Positions 1 to 5,342 are shown, counted from the first letter of the stretch. The stretch is 5,342 nt of DNA from Verrucomicrobiota bacterium (GCA_003343565.1 QALA01000055.1:1-5342), one strand, 5' to 3'. Translations and numbers: made by a program. The notes: generated from the sequence alone by a model not told the origin.

Positions 1-88
1 AACCCGGCCGTCTTTCGGCTACCCGCAATCCGCAAACCGCGCCCGTTCCCAGCACAATATCCGCAGGCTTGGAACGCACATATAGACT

Positions 89-124
89 AAAAAAAACGCG
101 CGCACCCCGCACGGAGACACGCGC
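89..124 (-). terminator. Rho-independent terminator of the tRNA-Ala gene
   Basis: Read on the minus strand, 114-124 pairs with 98-108 in an 11-bp stem (G-C pairs at the base, several G-U pairs higher up) with a 5-base loop at 109-113. One base later there is a run of eight T (plus-strand A at 89-96). It begins 12 bases past the 3' end of the tRNA. The G-U pairs become A-C mismatches on the other strand, so it works as a terminator only for minus-strand transcription. Confidence 0.85.
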
Positions 125-136
125 ACTTTAAAGAAA

Positions 137-209
137 TGGAGCCGATGAGGTTCGAACTCACGACCTCTAGAGTGCGATTCTAGCGCTCTTCCAACTGAGC
201 TACGGCCCC
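137..209 (-). tRNA. tRNA-Ala, anticodon CGC
   Basis: This 73-base gene folds into a complete cloverleaf. The acceptor stem is GGGGCCG/CGGCTCC and carries the G3-U70 wobble pair that identifies alanine tRNAs. The D-stem is GCTC/GAGC, the anticodon stem CTAGA/TCTAG with loop ATCGCAC, the variable loop five bases, and the T-arm GTGAG/CTCAT with loop TTCGAAC. The anticodon is CGC, reading only GCG codons, so the genome should hold other alanine isoacceptors. Residue 73 is A and no CCA follows, so CCA must be added after transcription. Upstream on the same strand, TTGCAA (248-253) and TTAATT (224-229), 18 bases apart, form a weak possible promoter. The terminator 12 bases downstream implies a single-gene transcript. 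Confidence 0.97.
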
Positions 210-273
210 GAAATTTAAGGCGCAATTAAGACACCTATTTCGCATAATTGCAAGTAAATCTTTTCTTCGAAAC

Positions 274-294
274 CGCTTATTTTTCTTGTAAGCG
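274..294 (+). other. Small inverted repeat in the leader of the exported-protein gene
   Basis: CGCTTA (274-279) and TAAGCG (289-294) form a 6-bp stem with a 9-base loop, 28 bases before the start codon. It is followed 18 bases later by the T8 tract, too far away for an intrinsic terminator. It may shape the 5' leader or be a protein-binding half-site pair, but a stem this short could also arise by chance. Confidence 0.25.
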
Positions 295-322
295 CAAAAA
301 GATTTCCGATTCTTTTTTTTGC

Positions 323-982
323 ATGAAAAATATTCTATCATTGGTTCTACTGCATTTCTGCGTTGTGCCGGCGTTTGCGCTCGACCTCGGCAGCCTCGTA
401 AAAAGCGCCGCCGGGGAGACCGGCGACAACGCGGCCCTAAAGGAAAAACAGACCGCCATGGTCTCCGCCTATACGGAAAGCAAGCAAAATCTCCTAAAGG
501 GCTATTCTCTCGTCATGGAGGCTCTGGGACAGGATAGCATCTCCAAAGAGGCAAACGACGCCTTGAAGGCTGTCGACAACAAGAAAAGCGAAATAACCGC
601 GGACGAGATTTCAAAGTTGTCGAGCGGCATCGCGGAAAAAGCGGAGGCCTCATTGCTGAAGGACGTTCCCGCGCAAGTCTCGGACGATCTGAAGAAAAAA
701 TACGCGGAGGGGCTGGACTATTTTAAAAAGGCGCTGGAGGGAGAACTCGACGCAGGCAAACAAGCCTTGGAAATCGCCGAGGAAACAAAAAAGCTGATGG
801 CCTCCGGAACGGCTGTCGAGCGCATAAAGCTTGCAAAGTCGTTTGAGCCCACCATGACCCTCGCCAAGACGATACCGTCCGACATATCGGCGATGAAGAA
901 AAACGTTTCGTCTCTGGTAGAATTGGGCAAGTCGCGGAAAGTTGAAATTCCGAATGCCCTGATGTCCCTGCTCGGCAAATAG
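323..982 (+). CDS. Exported helical protein of unknown function
   Basis: I do not recognise this 219-residue protein. I start it at the ATG at 323 because that gives a textbook signal peptide: a Lys at residue 2, a hydrophobic core at residues 4-16, and an AFA cleavage motif at residues 17-19, leaving LDLGSL as the mature start. Cys13 lies inside the signal and is not in a lipobox, so this is not a lipoprotein. An ATG at 248 would add 25 residues in front and bury the signal. The mature part is rich in Ala, Lys, Glu, Leu and Ser, has no Cys or Trp, and reads as successive amphipathic helices (roughly residues 30-80, 90-120, 125-170 and 175-210), consistent with a helical bundle in the periplasm. 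There is no Shine-Dalgarno sequence; a T8 tract at 313-320 sits just before the start. It is divergent from the tRNA and has no clear terminator. Confidence 0.85.
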   Translation: MKNILSLVLLHFCVVPAFALDLGSLVKSAAGETGDNAALKEKQTAMVSAYTESKQNLLKGYSLVMEALGQDSISKEANDALKAVDNKKSEITADEISKLSSGIAEKAEASLLKDVPAQVSDDLKKKYAEGLDYFKKALEGELDAGKQALEIAEETKKLMASGTAVERIKLAKSFEPTMTLAKTIPSDISAMKKNVSSLVELGKSRKVEIPNALMSLLGK

Positions 983-1170
983 GCAAAGGCGCGTTCGGAA
1001 ATATTTGGAGAAAGTCAGGCGAAATCTTCGTTTCGGAGCAAAGTTTGGAAGCGACCTCCGTCCGCGTTCGACGCGCAATCTCGAAGACTCTGCGGCCGCC
1101 GCTTCCGTGTTTTCGACAAATTCCGCCGCAATAAAACCGAAATTCTTTGAAGGCGAATCGGGCCTCCTTG

Positions 1171-1291
1171 TGCGCCGGCCAAATGTTTTCCGCCGGCAAT
1201 GCAAGTTTTGCGTCGCATGCGCGCATAGGCAGCGGACGTAAATCGAAATTTTTGCGCCGGCAAATCGTTTTCGGCCAAACTCCATTTTCCC
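1171..1291. repeat. Weak degenerate repeats of about 20 bases
   Basis: The 20 bases from 1171 and from 1253 are imperfect copies: both start TGCGCCGGC, continue with AAAT and end GTTTTC, differing by single-base insertions. The unit at 1191-1210 resembles them (CGCCGGCAA, then GTTTTG), as does 1273-1291 more loosely. Each unit is a GC-rich head, a short A-run and a T-run. The pattern resembles the better-preserved array at 5115-5223. The conservation is low and a chance pattern in biased DNA cannot be excluded. Confidence 0.35.
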
Positions 1292-1404
1292 GCGCGGCGC
1301 GGGCACCGCGGCGGGAACCGACTAATCAGGCTTCATTCCGCACACTGCGTTCGGAACTTAGGTCTGCGGGCGGCGCAAAGCGCGCAAGGGCAAACTTGAA
1401 TTTT

Positions 1405-1440
1405 GTCGGAAATTCGCCTCAACCCGGCAATTCAGCCGAC
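1405..1440 (-). terminator. Terminator-like hairpin after the serine hydrolase gene, without a T-run
   Basis: Twelve base pairs form with small interruptions: GTCGG (1405-1409) with CCGAC (1436-1440), AATT (1411-1414) with AATT (1429-1432), and GCC (1416-1418) with GGC (1426-1428), around a 7-base loop. It lies 12 bases past the serine hydrolase stop codon. On the minus strand it is followed by AAAATTC rather than T residues, so it is more likely to stabilise the mRNA 3' end or assist factor-dependent termination than to be a true intrinsic terminator. Confidence 0.4.
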
Positions 1441-1452
1441 AACCCAGCCGGC

Positions 1453-2643
1453 TTACAATCCCATTGCCCTGCGTATTCTCCAGCCGAGATTGGACTCCGG
1501 AGAAGAATCGCTATTTACCGCGCAAGTGTATGCGAACACTAAACGCTTCTTCACATCGACGCTTCCGCTTGAGCCGCCAAGCCCGCCCTGTCCGAAAACG
1601 TCCCCATAGTTCGGCGCCTTGCCGGTGAGGAAGCAGCCGTATCCGAACACCAGTTTGGGCCGCGATTCCCCTCCGTCCCCGCCGTGCATTCCGCCGGATT
1701 TCAATTTGCCGCTCTCGCCTTCGGAAAAATACGGCGTCGTGACGGCCTTTAGGGTCTCCGGCTTGAGGAGCGGCGGCTTGCCGTCCATTCCGGTAAGCCT
1801 CACGTAAAACTTCGCAATCCCGCGCGCGCTGGCCATGGCGTTGCTCGACGGAACACACGCGCGTCGGTGAATCTCCAAATTCATCTTTTCTATGTTATAC
1901 TTGCCGTTGCCGTTATATACGGTGACGCAGCGGTTCAACGCGGCGGAGTCAACCCCGAAATAAAAGCTGTCCTCTATTCCGGCCGGCTTGAGAACGAGTT
2001 GCGTTATGGCGTCGCGCACGGACATTTTCATGGCCCTCGACAGCGGTTCGCCCAACAGCCACGCGTAGGTTCTGGACAGATATTGAGCCTTCGTTCCCGG
2101 AGGGCAAAGCGGTTTGAAGCCGGCGCATTGGTCTGTCATATATTTCCAATCGCAATACTGTTCGTCGGTCGTTCCGCCATTGACTCCGCCCTGAAGCCCG
2201 GAATGGTGGGTGATTACATGGCGCAGCGTCACGCCCTCCTTTCCGTTGCGGGCAAATTCGGGCCACAACCGGCAAATTTTGGCGTCGTAGTCCATCTTGC
2301 CCATTTCGACGGCGCGATTTACGGCGGTCGCAAAAATGGGCTTGCCGGTGGAGTATATCGGGAAGAGGGAATCACCGTCGATTTTCCTGTCTCCGCCCTT
2401 TTCGTACGTTCCGGCCCACGCATCGACGGCCAGTTCGCCGTCTATGTACGCGCAGCACTGGACCGCCGTTTGCGCGCCGCTTGCAACGGCATCGTCCAAA
2501 ATCTTTTGAACGGCGGCCTGCATTGCCGCGTATTTTTCGGACGGCCTCCGCGCCGACTCGGCATTCGCCGCCCAGCCCGAACCGCACGCGAACGCGGCCG
2601 CAAGCGCGGTTGCGGAAAATCTCAAAAAATGTCCCATTTTCAT
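1453..2643 (-). CDS. Exported serine hydrolase, beta-lactamase/class C family (possible esterase)
   Basis: This 396-residue protein belongs to the beta-lactamase-fold serine hydrolases (PF00144), which include esterases, D-amino peptidases and class C beta-lactamases. The SxxK motif is S98-T-G-K101, giving the nucleophile Ser98 and base Lys101. The family block TLRHVITHHSGL is at 139-150. Tyr188 in QYLSRTYAWLLGE fits the second motif, and NAMASARGIAKFY (268-280) and FGQGGLGGSSG (350-360) are typical C-terminal blocks. At the third motif, where relatives usually have His (GHGG), this protein has Gln352. A signal peptide covers residues 1 to about 28 (hydrophobic core 11-19, AANA before the likely cut), so it acts outside the cytoplasm. 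The mature part holds ten cysteines, including adjacent C63-C64, which is many for the family. The start (M1 or M3) has no Shine-Dalgarno sequence and follows a very AT-rich leader. It lies 149 bases downstream of the GH31 gene on the same strand, so joint transcription is possible. Substrate unknown; esterase is a guess from the family. Confidence 0.92.
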   Translation of the reverse strand: MKMGHFLRFSATALAAAFACGSGWAANAESARRPSEKYAAMQAAVQKILDDAVASGAQTAVQCCAYIDGELAVDAWAGTYEKGGDRKIDGDSLFPIYSTGKPIFATAVNRAVEMGKMDYDAKICRLWPEFARNGKEGVTLRHVITHHSGLQGGVNGGTTDEQYCDWKYMTDQCAGFKPLCPPGTKAQYLSRTYAWLLGEPLSRAMKMSVRDAITQLVLKPAGIEDSFYFGVDSAALNRCVTVYNGNGKYNIEKMNLEIHRRACVPSSNAMASARGIAKFYVRLTGMDGKPPLLKPETLKAVTTPYFSEGESGKLKSGGMHGGDGGESRPKLVFGYGCFLTGKAPNYGDVFGQGGLGGSSGSVDVKKRLVFAYTCAVNSDSSPESNLGWRIRRAMGL

Positions 2644-2792
2644 AATAATTAATTAAATAAAATTTAACGCCGCGCCGCCGGAAAATCCCCGCTCAAAATC
2701 CCCATTCGAACGCCGAAACGCAAGGCGGCCTTTATATCGGGCGCATCGCCGCAATTCAGACTGCGCAAAACGCTTTCGGGAAAAAAGGGGAA
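2644..2792 (-). other. Spacer between the GH31 gene and the serine hydrolase gene
   Basis: No gene, tRNA or intrinsic terminator is visible here. Just past the GH31 stop the minus strand has a T6 run (2781-2786), but no stem precedes it. A TATAAA on the minus strand (2731-2736) lacks a matching -35 box. The 25 bases before the serine hydrolase start are almost entirely A and T, which would leave the start codon unstructured and could replace a Shine-Dalgarno sequence. The two genes may therefore share a transcript, but a separate promoter cannot be excluded. Confidence 0.5.
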
Positions 2793-4943
2793 TCACTTTG
2801 TCATGAACTCAAATTCCGCCTCGTCGTAATTAAACAGGTTTTTGAGCTCCGGGCCAACTTTCCCCGTCTTTTTTCCGTCGGGAGAAACGTCGACTTCCGC
2901 CGGCAATATCGCAAAATTGCCCTTTTTGTAGTCGAACGTCACGCCGTCGTCGTCGTACAGATTGAGCTTGCCCGGAAGGTTTCCGTAGTGGCGCAACACG
3001 AGTTTCCTGCACTTCAAATCCGGAGCAGCCGACATCGGAATGATTGCGCCGTCGCGCACATAGACCGGAATGCGGTTGCCGTTGGCGGCAAAATCGACGG
3101 ATACGACCTCCGCGCTGCCGGCGTATTTGCCGGTGTAGAAGTCGAACCACTTGCCCGCCGGAAGCAGCACTTTGCGCGAGCTCTGCCCGCCGAGCATGGG
3201 AGCGACGAGAATGTCGTCTCCCAACATCCACTGGTCGGACACGTCCTCAGCCAATTTTTTGTACTCGTCCGAAAGCTTCGCCCCGCCGTTCTTGAGAAGG
3301 CCGGAAAACGACTCCTCCAACACCATCGCCCTCAGCGGAGGAACGCCCTCCTTGTGGTATTTGTAGAAAGCGTTGTACAAATAGGGAACCATGCGCGCGC
3401 GCAACTGGAAAGTCTCGCGCACGTCCTTTTCGGCTTCGGGGAAACTCCACGGCTTTTTCTTGCTGGCCCACGCATTCAGCATCGCCAGCGGAGACCATGC
3501 GACCGACTGTATCCTCTTGGACCATTCGTCCGCATTGCGCGCGTTGCACGCCTCCGGAGTCCAAAGCGTCCCGATGAAAGAGCTGTTTACCGCCGCCGTC
3601 AAAATGTCCTTGTGGTTTCCGTAATCGCTATACAGCACGAACGGATAGGCGTTCGTTCCGGCGTTCGTTCCGCGCACAAGGCTGAATGTGCGCCGGTTGT
3701 TGCGCTCGTACAAGTCGTTTATCATTCGCGCCATGAACACGGCGTGCGTCTGACGGAACTGCTCGCCGGAAATGCCCGACGGGAAAATCGTCGTATCCGG
3801 ATAGAGCCAAAAGTCGTTTCCGTCATTTTCGTCAAGCTTGAATCCGCCGACCCCGATATCCAAGTGGTTTTTCTTGAAGGCGTCTATGAATATCTCCCTG
3901 ACCTGCGGCATGGAGTAATCCGGAACGGCTCCGCACCAAACGGTGTGGTCGGCGTAAAAGTCCTTCAATTTGTCGTAAATGGAGGATTTCTTCGAGACGT
4001 ATCCGTTCATCCAGAGATTGGCTTCGATTCCCCGCTTGCGAAGCTCGCCAATCAATCCCGCCGGTTCCGGGAAACGCTCCTTGTCCCAGTCGTAGGTACA
4101 CGGATAGGAATTGCTCTGCCAGCCGGGTTCGAGGCCGAGCACGCTGAAGGGAAAACCCTTGGCAATGAGCTCGTCCGCCTCCCGAAGCGCATCTTTATCC
4201 GTAAACTTCAGCGGAACCCTATGCCAAAATCCCAATCCCCAGCGCGCGGGCATGGCCCCGCCGCCGAAGTAGAGATTGTAGCGGCGAACTACGTCCGCAA
4301 CGTCCTTGCCGGCGAAATAATAAACCTCCACTCCGCTTTGCGGAACCAGTATCTCCAGACAGTCGGAATAGGGTCTGGCCTCCCATTTCGGATCGGTTGC
4401 GCGGTCGCGTTCGGGAGATGCGTTAGGGCTGTCCTTAAGCTGCGTCGTCCCGCAATAGACGTCGATTTTGCGAGCCGAATTTATGAACACTCCGTATCCG
4501 CGGCTCGATATGAAAAACGGAATCGGAGCGTGCGTCCTGCCGTCGTCGCGGCCGTGGTATATGTCCATGCGCAGCGTCCTTATCGTGCCGCGCTGATTGA
4601 CTTTTTTGAAATTGAGGCCCAGGCCGTATATTTGTTCGTCGCGCTCCAGCGGAAAGCGCAGATAGACTTTGCCGTCCTGAAGCTGGAAAGCAACGTCGTC
4701 TATCTTTATTGGAAGCTCGGCCTTTGGCAGCCTATCCAATCCCGCCTTATCGGGAGTAAACTGCACCGCGTCAAGCAAGTCGAATTGGGCGGGCTTGCCG
4801 TATTCCGCGCGCCAAACGCCGTTTTGCAACTCGCCCTTTTGCGCGCCGCCGTCGCTAACGGCAAAGGCCGCTATTCCCAACGCAATCAACACGCAAACTG
4901 CGAGTCTCAAATATTTCCCCATTCCCGAATTACCGCGCTTCAT
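2793..4943 (-). CDS. Exported glycoside hydrolase family 31 enzyme (alpha-glycosidase)
   Basis: GH31 enzymes cleave alpha-linked sugars (glucosides, xylosides, galactosides and others) with retention, using two aspartates. In this 716-residue protein the N-terminal beta-sandwich contains QIYGLG (104-109) and PFFISSRGYGVFINS (142-156). The barrel starts near residue 230. GFKLD (367-371) places the nucleophile at Asp371, and LYSDYG (437-442) places the acid/base at Asp440. The C-terminal sandwich has the usual PYLYNAF (520-526), LVAPM (579-583), LLPAGKWFD (593-601) and PVYVRDGAIIP (626-636), then the LYDDDG turn (662-667) of a DUF5110-like domain. The usual WxDxNE or DFGE around the nucleophile and the WSxDIGG block are replaced by LDEND and LWTPEA (460-465), so it belongs to a divergent subgroup and I do not assign a substrate. 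A hydrophobic segment (12-29) indicates export or an N-terminal membrane anchor. The start is fixed by GGAGG. Upstream palindromes may be regulatory. Confidence 0.95.
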   Translation of the reverse strand: MKRGNSGMGKYLRLAVCVLIALGIAAFAVSDGGAQKGELQNGVWRAEYGKPAQFDLLDAVQFTPDKAGLDRLPKAELPIKIDDVAFQLQDGKVYLRFPLERDEQIYGLGLNFKKVNQRGTIRTLRMDIYHGRDDGRTHAPIPFFISSRGYGVFINSARKIDVYCGTTQLKDSPNASPERDRATDPKWEARPYSDCLEILVPQSGVEVYYFAGKDVADVVRRYNLYFGGGAMPARWGLGFWHRVPLKFTDKDALREADELIAKGFPFSVLGLEPGWQSNSYPCTYDWDKERFPEPAGLIGELRKRGIEANLWMNGYVSKKSSIYDKLKDFYADHTVWCGAVPDYSMPQVREIFIDAFKKNHLDIGVGGFKLDENDGNDFWLYPDTTIFPSGISGEQFRQTHAVFMARMINDLYERNNRRTFSLVRGTNAGTNAYPFVLYSDYGNHKDILTAAVNSSFIGTLWTPEACNARNADEWSKRIQSVAWSPLAMLNAWASKKKPWSFPEAEKDVRETFQLRARMVPYLYNAFYKYHKEGVPPLRAMVLEESFSGLLKNGGAKLSDEYKKLAEDVSDQWMLGDDILVAPMLGGQSSRKVLLPAGKWFDFYTGKYAGSAEVVSVDFAANGNRIPVYVRDGAIIPMSAAPDLKCRKLVLRHYGNLPGKLNLYDDDGVTFDYKKGNFAILPAEVDVSPDGKKTGKVGPELKNLFNYDEAEFEFMTK

Positions 4944-4949
4944 ATTATT

Positions 4950-4954
4950 CCTCC
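4950..4954 (-). promoter_or_regulatory. Ribosome binding site of the GH31 gene
   Basis: The minus strand reads GGAGG here, six bases before the ATG at 4943, a strong Shine-Dalgarno sequence at normal spacing. It favours this start over the in-frame Met at residue 8. It is the only clear Shine-Dalgarno sequence in the window. Confidence 0.85.
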
Positions 4955-5011
4955 AACATTCATATAAAATTCATAAGGTAAACTCATGCATATAAAATAA
5001 GCCCTCACAAA

Positions 5012-5037
5012 TTGCGCAACGTTTAAATTGCAATTTA
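5012..5037. promoter_or_regulatory. Paired palindromes, candidate operator of the GH31 gene
   Basis: TTGCGCAA (5012-5019) is a perfect 8-base palindrome and TAAATTGCAATTTA (5024-5037) a perfect 14-base one. The word AAATTGC is shared, starting at 5009 and 5025, 16 bases apart. They lie 69-94 bases upstream of the GH31 start codon. Dyads in this position commonly bind dimeric regulators, but I cannot name the protein. Confidence 0.4.
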
Positions 5038-5114
5038 TTCGCGCCCCCCCCGCTTCAGCCATCGCCCCTGCTGCGCGGGCAATTAAAAAGATTGCACTCC
5101 CAAACCCTCGCCAC

Positions 5115-5223
5115 GCGCAAAGTTTTTACTTCGCGCAATGCGTTTCGCCACGTGCAAAGTTTTTGCTCCACACAAGACTTTTAACCGGCGCAGAAATTTT
5201 GTCCCACACAAAGCCTCCGTCCC
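5115..5223. repeat. Degenerate tandem array, 18-base period, six units
   Basis: Units begin at 5115, 5133, 5152, 5170, 5188 and 5206, so the steps are 18, 19, 18, 18 and 18 bases; a weaker seventh may start at 5224. Each unit reads roughly RYRCAAAG, then a T-rich stretch, then C/T-rich bases. Position 4 is C and position 11 is T in all seven. The closest copies are 5110-5130 and 5147-5167, which match at 19 of 21 positions. The origin is unknown: a decayed minisatellite, a fragment of a hexapeptide-coding repeat, or a binding-site array are all possible. Confidence 0.6.
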
Positions 5224-5251
5224 GCGCGCCCGTTCTCCGCATTCACGACGG

Positions 5252-5278
5252 TTAAAAACGACGCGAAACAGATATTAT
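5252..5278 (+). promoter_or_regulatory. Possible promoter for the gene start at 5300
   Basis: TTAAAA (5252-5257) and TATTAT (5273-5278) resemble -35 and -10 boxes, with a 15-base spacer that is shorter than ideal. TATTAT matches the -10 consensus at five of six positions. Transcription would start about 15 bases before the ATG at 5300. AT-rich matches like this also arise by chance. Confidence 0.25.
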
Positions 5279-5299
5279 CCAGCAACTATACATACCCCC

Positions 5300-5342
5300 A
5301 TGCGCTCAAAGATTGCGCCCGATCTAAAGATGTGTATAAGTG
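5300..5342 (+). CDS. Possible start of a gene running off the right edge
   Basis: An ATG at 5300 opens a frame that stays open to the end of the window (MRSKIAPDLKMCIS). There is no Shine-Dalgarno sequence, but two of the three genes here also lack one. A possible promoter lies just upstream. The gene would be divergent from GH31, a usual place for a local regulator, and a basic start followed by a hydrophobic strand would fit the ligand-binding domain of XylR-type regulators, though fourteen residues are far too few to say so. The last codons overlap a match to the Tn5 mosaic end, so the sequence itself may be artificial there. Confidence 0.3.
   Translation, partial: MRSKIAPDLKMCIS

Larger units (their letters stand above)
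983..1452. other. Gene-free stretch between convergent genes
   Basis: None of the open frames here looks like a gene. They overlap each other on both strands, are rich in Arg, Ala and Pro, show no domain or signal, and none carries a ribosome binding site. The stretch contains weak repeats of about 20 bases at 1171-1291, a very GC-rich stem (CCCGCG 1289-1294, CGCGGG 1298-1303), and a 12-bp interrupted stem at 1405-1440. No classical terminator with a T-run is seen for either neighbouring gene. Confidence 0.6.
4944..5299. other. Non-coding region upstream of the GH31 gene
   Basis: This 356-base stretch has two parts. The side near GH31 (4944-5040) is AT-rich and probably holds its promoter: CATATAAAAT occurs twice (4961-4970 and 4989-4998), and palindromes lie at 5012-5019 and 5024-5037. 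I could not identify a convincing -35/-10 pair on the minus strand. The far side (5041-5299) starts with a C8 run (5044-5051) and contains the 18-base degenerate array. Open frames here (75 residues on plus from 5028, 38 residues on minus from 5242) lack ribosome binding sites and known domains, so I do not call them genes. Confidence 0.6.

Noticed and set aside
1..90. Possible 3' end of a plus-strand gene entering from the left (frames stop at 85 or 90)
   Set aside because: All three plus frames are open for at least 85 bases, no frame gives a recognisable protein end, and fewer than 30 codons are visible.
137..209. tRNA gene as an integration site for a mobile element
   Set aside because: No integrase, no second copy of the tRNA 3' end and no other mobile-element gene is visible.
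1289..1303. GC-rich stem CCCGCG/CGCGGG considered as an intrinsic terminator
   Set aside because: The T-run is before the stem on the plus strand, and it would be followed by A residues on the minus strand, so neither direction has a terminator layout.
650..1306. A 218-residue minus-strand frame covering the end of the exported-protein gene and the gene-free stretch
   Set aside because: It is Arg-rich, overlaps a better gene, has no signal or domain, and competing frames on the same strand are about as long.
1867..2652. A 261-residue plus-strand frame opposite the serine hydrolase gene
   Set aside because: It lies antisense to a gene with clear catalytic motifs and shows no family features of its own.
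2988..4967. A 659-residue open frame on the plus strand opposite the GH31 gene
   Set aside because: It is the antisense shadow of a well-supported GH31 gene. Its predicted protein has no recognisable domain and no ribosome binding site; long antisense frames are expected where codons mostly end in G or C.
5044..5051. C8 run as a phase-variation tract
   Set aside because: It lies outside any supported gene and not at promoter spacing for one, so there is no reason to propose switching.
5115..5223. CRISPR array
   Set aside because: The units are 18 bases long, strongly diverged and directly abutting, with no spacers and no cas genes in the window.

Overview
The window looks like ordinary chromosomal DNA from a Gram-negative, carbohydrate-degrading bacterium, probably assembled from a metagenome. 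All three protein genes encode exported products. Two of the three have no Shine-Dalgarno sequence and start behind AT-rich or T-rich leaders. Codons mostly end in G or C, and intergenic DNA is roomy. This would fit a member of the Verrucomicrobiota/Lentisphaerota or a Bacteroidota-like gut or rumen lineage, but no phylogenetic marker in the window settles it.

Layout, left to right. A tRNA-Ala(CGC) gene lies on the minus strand (137-209) and is followed by a strong intrinsic terminator (89-124). Divergent from it, a plus-strand gene (323-982) encodes a small exported helical protein of unknown function. A 470-base gene-free stretch (983-1452) follows; it holds a GC-rich hairpin, weak 20-base repeats and a 12-bp stem just past the next gene. 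Two minus-strand genes come next: a serine hydrolase of the beta-lactamase/class C fold (1453-2643) and, upstream of it in transcription order, a 716-residue glycoside hydrolase family 31 enzyme (2793-4943) with a good ribosome binding site. The last part (4944-5299) is non-coding and contains palindromes, a short direct repeat and a degenerate 18-base tandem array. A possible plus-strand gene start (5300) runs off the right edge.

How the genes may work together: the GH31 enzyme and the serine hydrolase point the same way with 149 bases between them and no intrinsic terminator, so they may form a small saccharide-processing unit (glycosidase plus possible esterase). If the frame at 5300 is real, it would be divergent from the GH31 gene, which is where a local regulator often sits. 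That is inference from position only.

No complete new system is evident. The points most worth a second look are the degenerate 18-base tandem array at 5115-5223, the non-canonical active-site sequence of the GH31 enzyme, and a 13-base match to the synthetic Tn5 mosaic end at the extreme right edge, which may be a sequencing-library artefact.
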